A DNA stretch of 6,502 nt from an uncultured Eubacterium sp. (GTDB lineage Bacteria > Bacillota > Clostridia > Oscillospirales > Acutalibacteraceae). The translations under genes and the position numbers were made by a program. This document shows positions 6,217 through 6,502 of the stretch, one piece after another (positions within the stretch are counted from its first letter, which is position 1; every line of letters begins with the position of its first letter). The notes under the pieces are model-generated. The model was not told the origin of the DNA. It did no database searches and was given only the letters and a program-made list of their open reading frames with translations. Where the stretch lies: NCBI GenBank assembly GCA_900542875.1, contig UQPH01000053.1:1-6502 (forward strand), in the 5' to 3' direction.

Positions 6217-6502
6217 ATGGCAAAAAAGTATTACTGTCCGGTATGCGGATACGAAAGTGACGAACCAATCGATGTATGCCCCATCTGCGGAGCAAAAATG
6301 GCTGTAAGAGAGGACAATTCATCCGAAGCATGGGCAGCCGAGCACAAGGTAGGAATCATCGACGGCGTGAGCGAAGAAATCGTACAGGGTCTTCGTGACA
6401 ACTTCAACGGCGAGTGCTCAGAAGTAGGTATGTACCTTGCAATGGCGAGAGTAGCTCACAGAGAGGGCTATCCCGAAATCGGTCTTTACTGGGAAAAGGC
6501 TG
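6217..6502 (+). CDS. rbr: Reverse rubrerythrin, rubredoxin-first, N-terminal 95 residues (runs off the right edge)
   Basis: This gene was read directly from the sequence: ATG at 6217, nine bases after AAAGGAG, then 95 intact codons to the edge. The protein opens with a rubredoxin-like iron site, CPVCG (7-11) and CPICG (21-25), and continues into a rubrerythrin four-helix domain with NGECSEVGMYLAMARVAHREGYPEIGLYW (64-92), which carries the first di-iron glutamates (probably Glu66 and Glu87). Ordinary rubrerythrins have the rubredoxin part at the C-terminus; this order is that of clostridial reverse rubrerythrin, a cytoplasmic NADH-dependent peroxidase when supplied with electrons by a reductase. 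In Clostridium acetobutylicum such genes are under PerR control. Here it lies 31 bp after perR with no clear promoter between, so it is probably in the same PerR-box-controlled transcript. Confidence 0.92.
   Translation, partial: MAKKYYCPVCGYESDEPIDVCPICGAKMAVREDNSSEAWAAEHKVGIIDGVSEEIVQGLRDNFNGECSEVGMYLAMARVAHREGYPEIGLYWEKA

Overview
The window is a dense, low-GC stretch of bacterial chromosome, with AT-rich intergenic regions, strong AGGAGG-type ribosome binding sites and A/T-rich sigma-A promoters. The gene types fit a strictly anaerobic Firmicute of class Clostridia, most likely a gut or plant-polymer-associated Ruminococcaceae/Oscillospiraceae-like lineage. The main pointers are a PerR-type Fur protein followed by a rubredoxin-first ('reverse') rubrerythrin, a short ACT-type SerA paired with SerC, a cytosolic GH28 enzyme and a variant TrmB. 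The assignment rests on gene content and style only; there is no rRNA or other marker here.

Layout: (1) 1-1626, minus strand: a GH28 polygalacturonase-like gene followed 9 bp later by the 5' part of a small SecB-like gene that runs off the left edge. (2) 1627-1743: a compact divergent promoter region in which the two -35 boxes occupy almost the same bases. (3) 1744-3201, plus strand: a DUF1624/HGSNAT-like membrane protein and, 12 bp on, a TrmB tRNA methyltransferase. (4) 3223-3262: a hairpin with A-tract and T-tract that can terminate both converging operons. (5) 3279-5537, minus strand: serC then serA, the first two committed steps of serine synthesis, 15 bp apart, from a promoter with consensus -35 and -10 boxes. 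(6) 5611-5720: about 110 bp of AT-rich spacer with no gene that I can see. (7) 5721 to the end, plus strand: a strong promoter, a perfect 8-1-8 PerR-box palindrome, perR, and the start of a reverse rubrerythrin gene that runs off the right edge.

How the genes work together: serC and serA convert 3-phosphoglycerate to phosphoserine by way of phosphohydroxypyruvate; serB is not in the window. perR and the rubrerythrin gene form a self-regulated peroxide-defence unit. The GH28 enzyme has no export signal and so probably works on imported oligogalacturonides or related oligosaccharides. No mobile element, CRISPR array, tRNA or rRNA was seen. I did not find an unmistakably new system. The points most worth following are the TrmB with substitutions in its usual catalytic motif, the GH28 enzyme without the GHG motif coupled to a SecB-like gene, and the regulatory architecture of the two divergent promoter regions.
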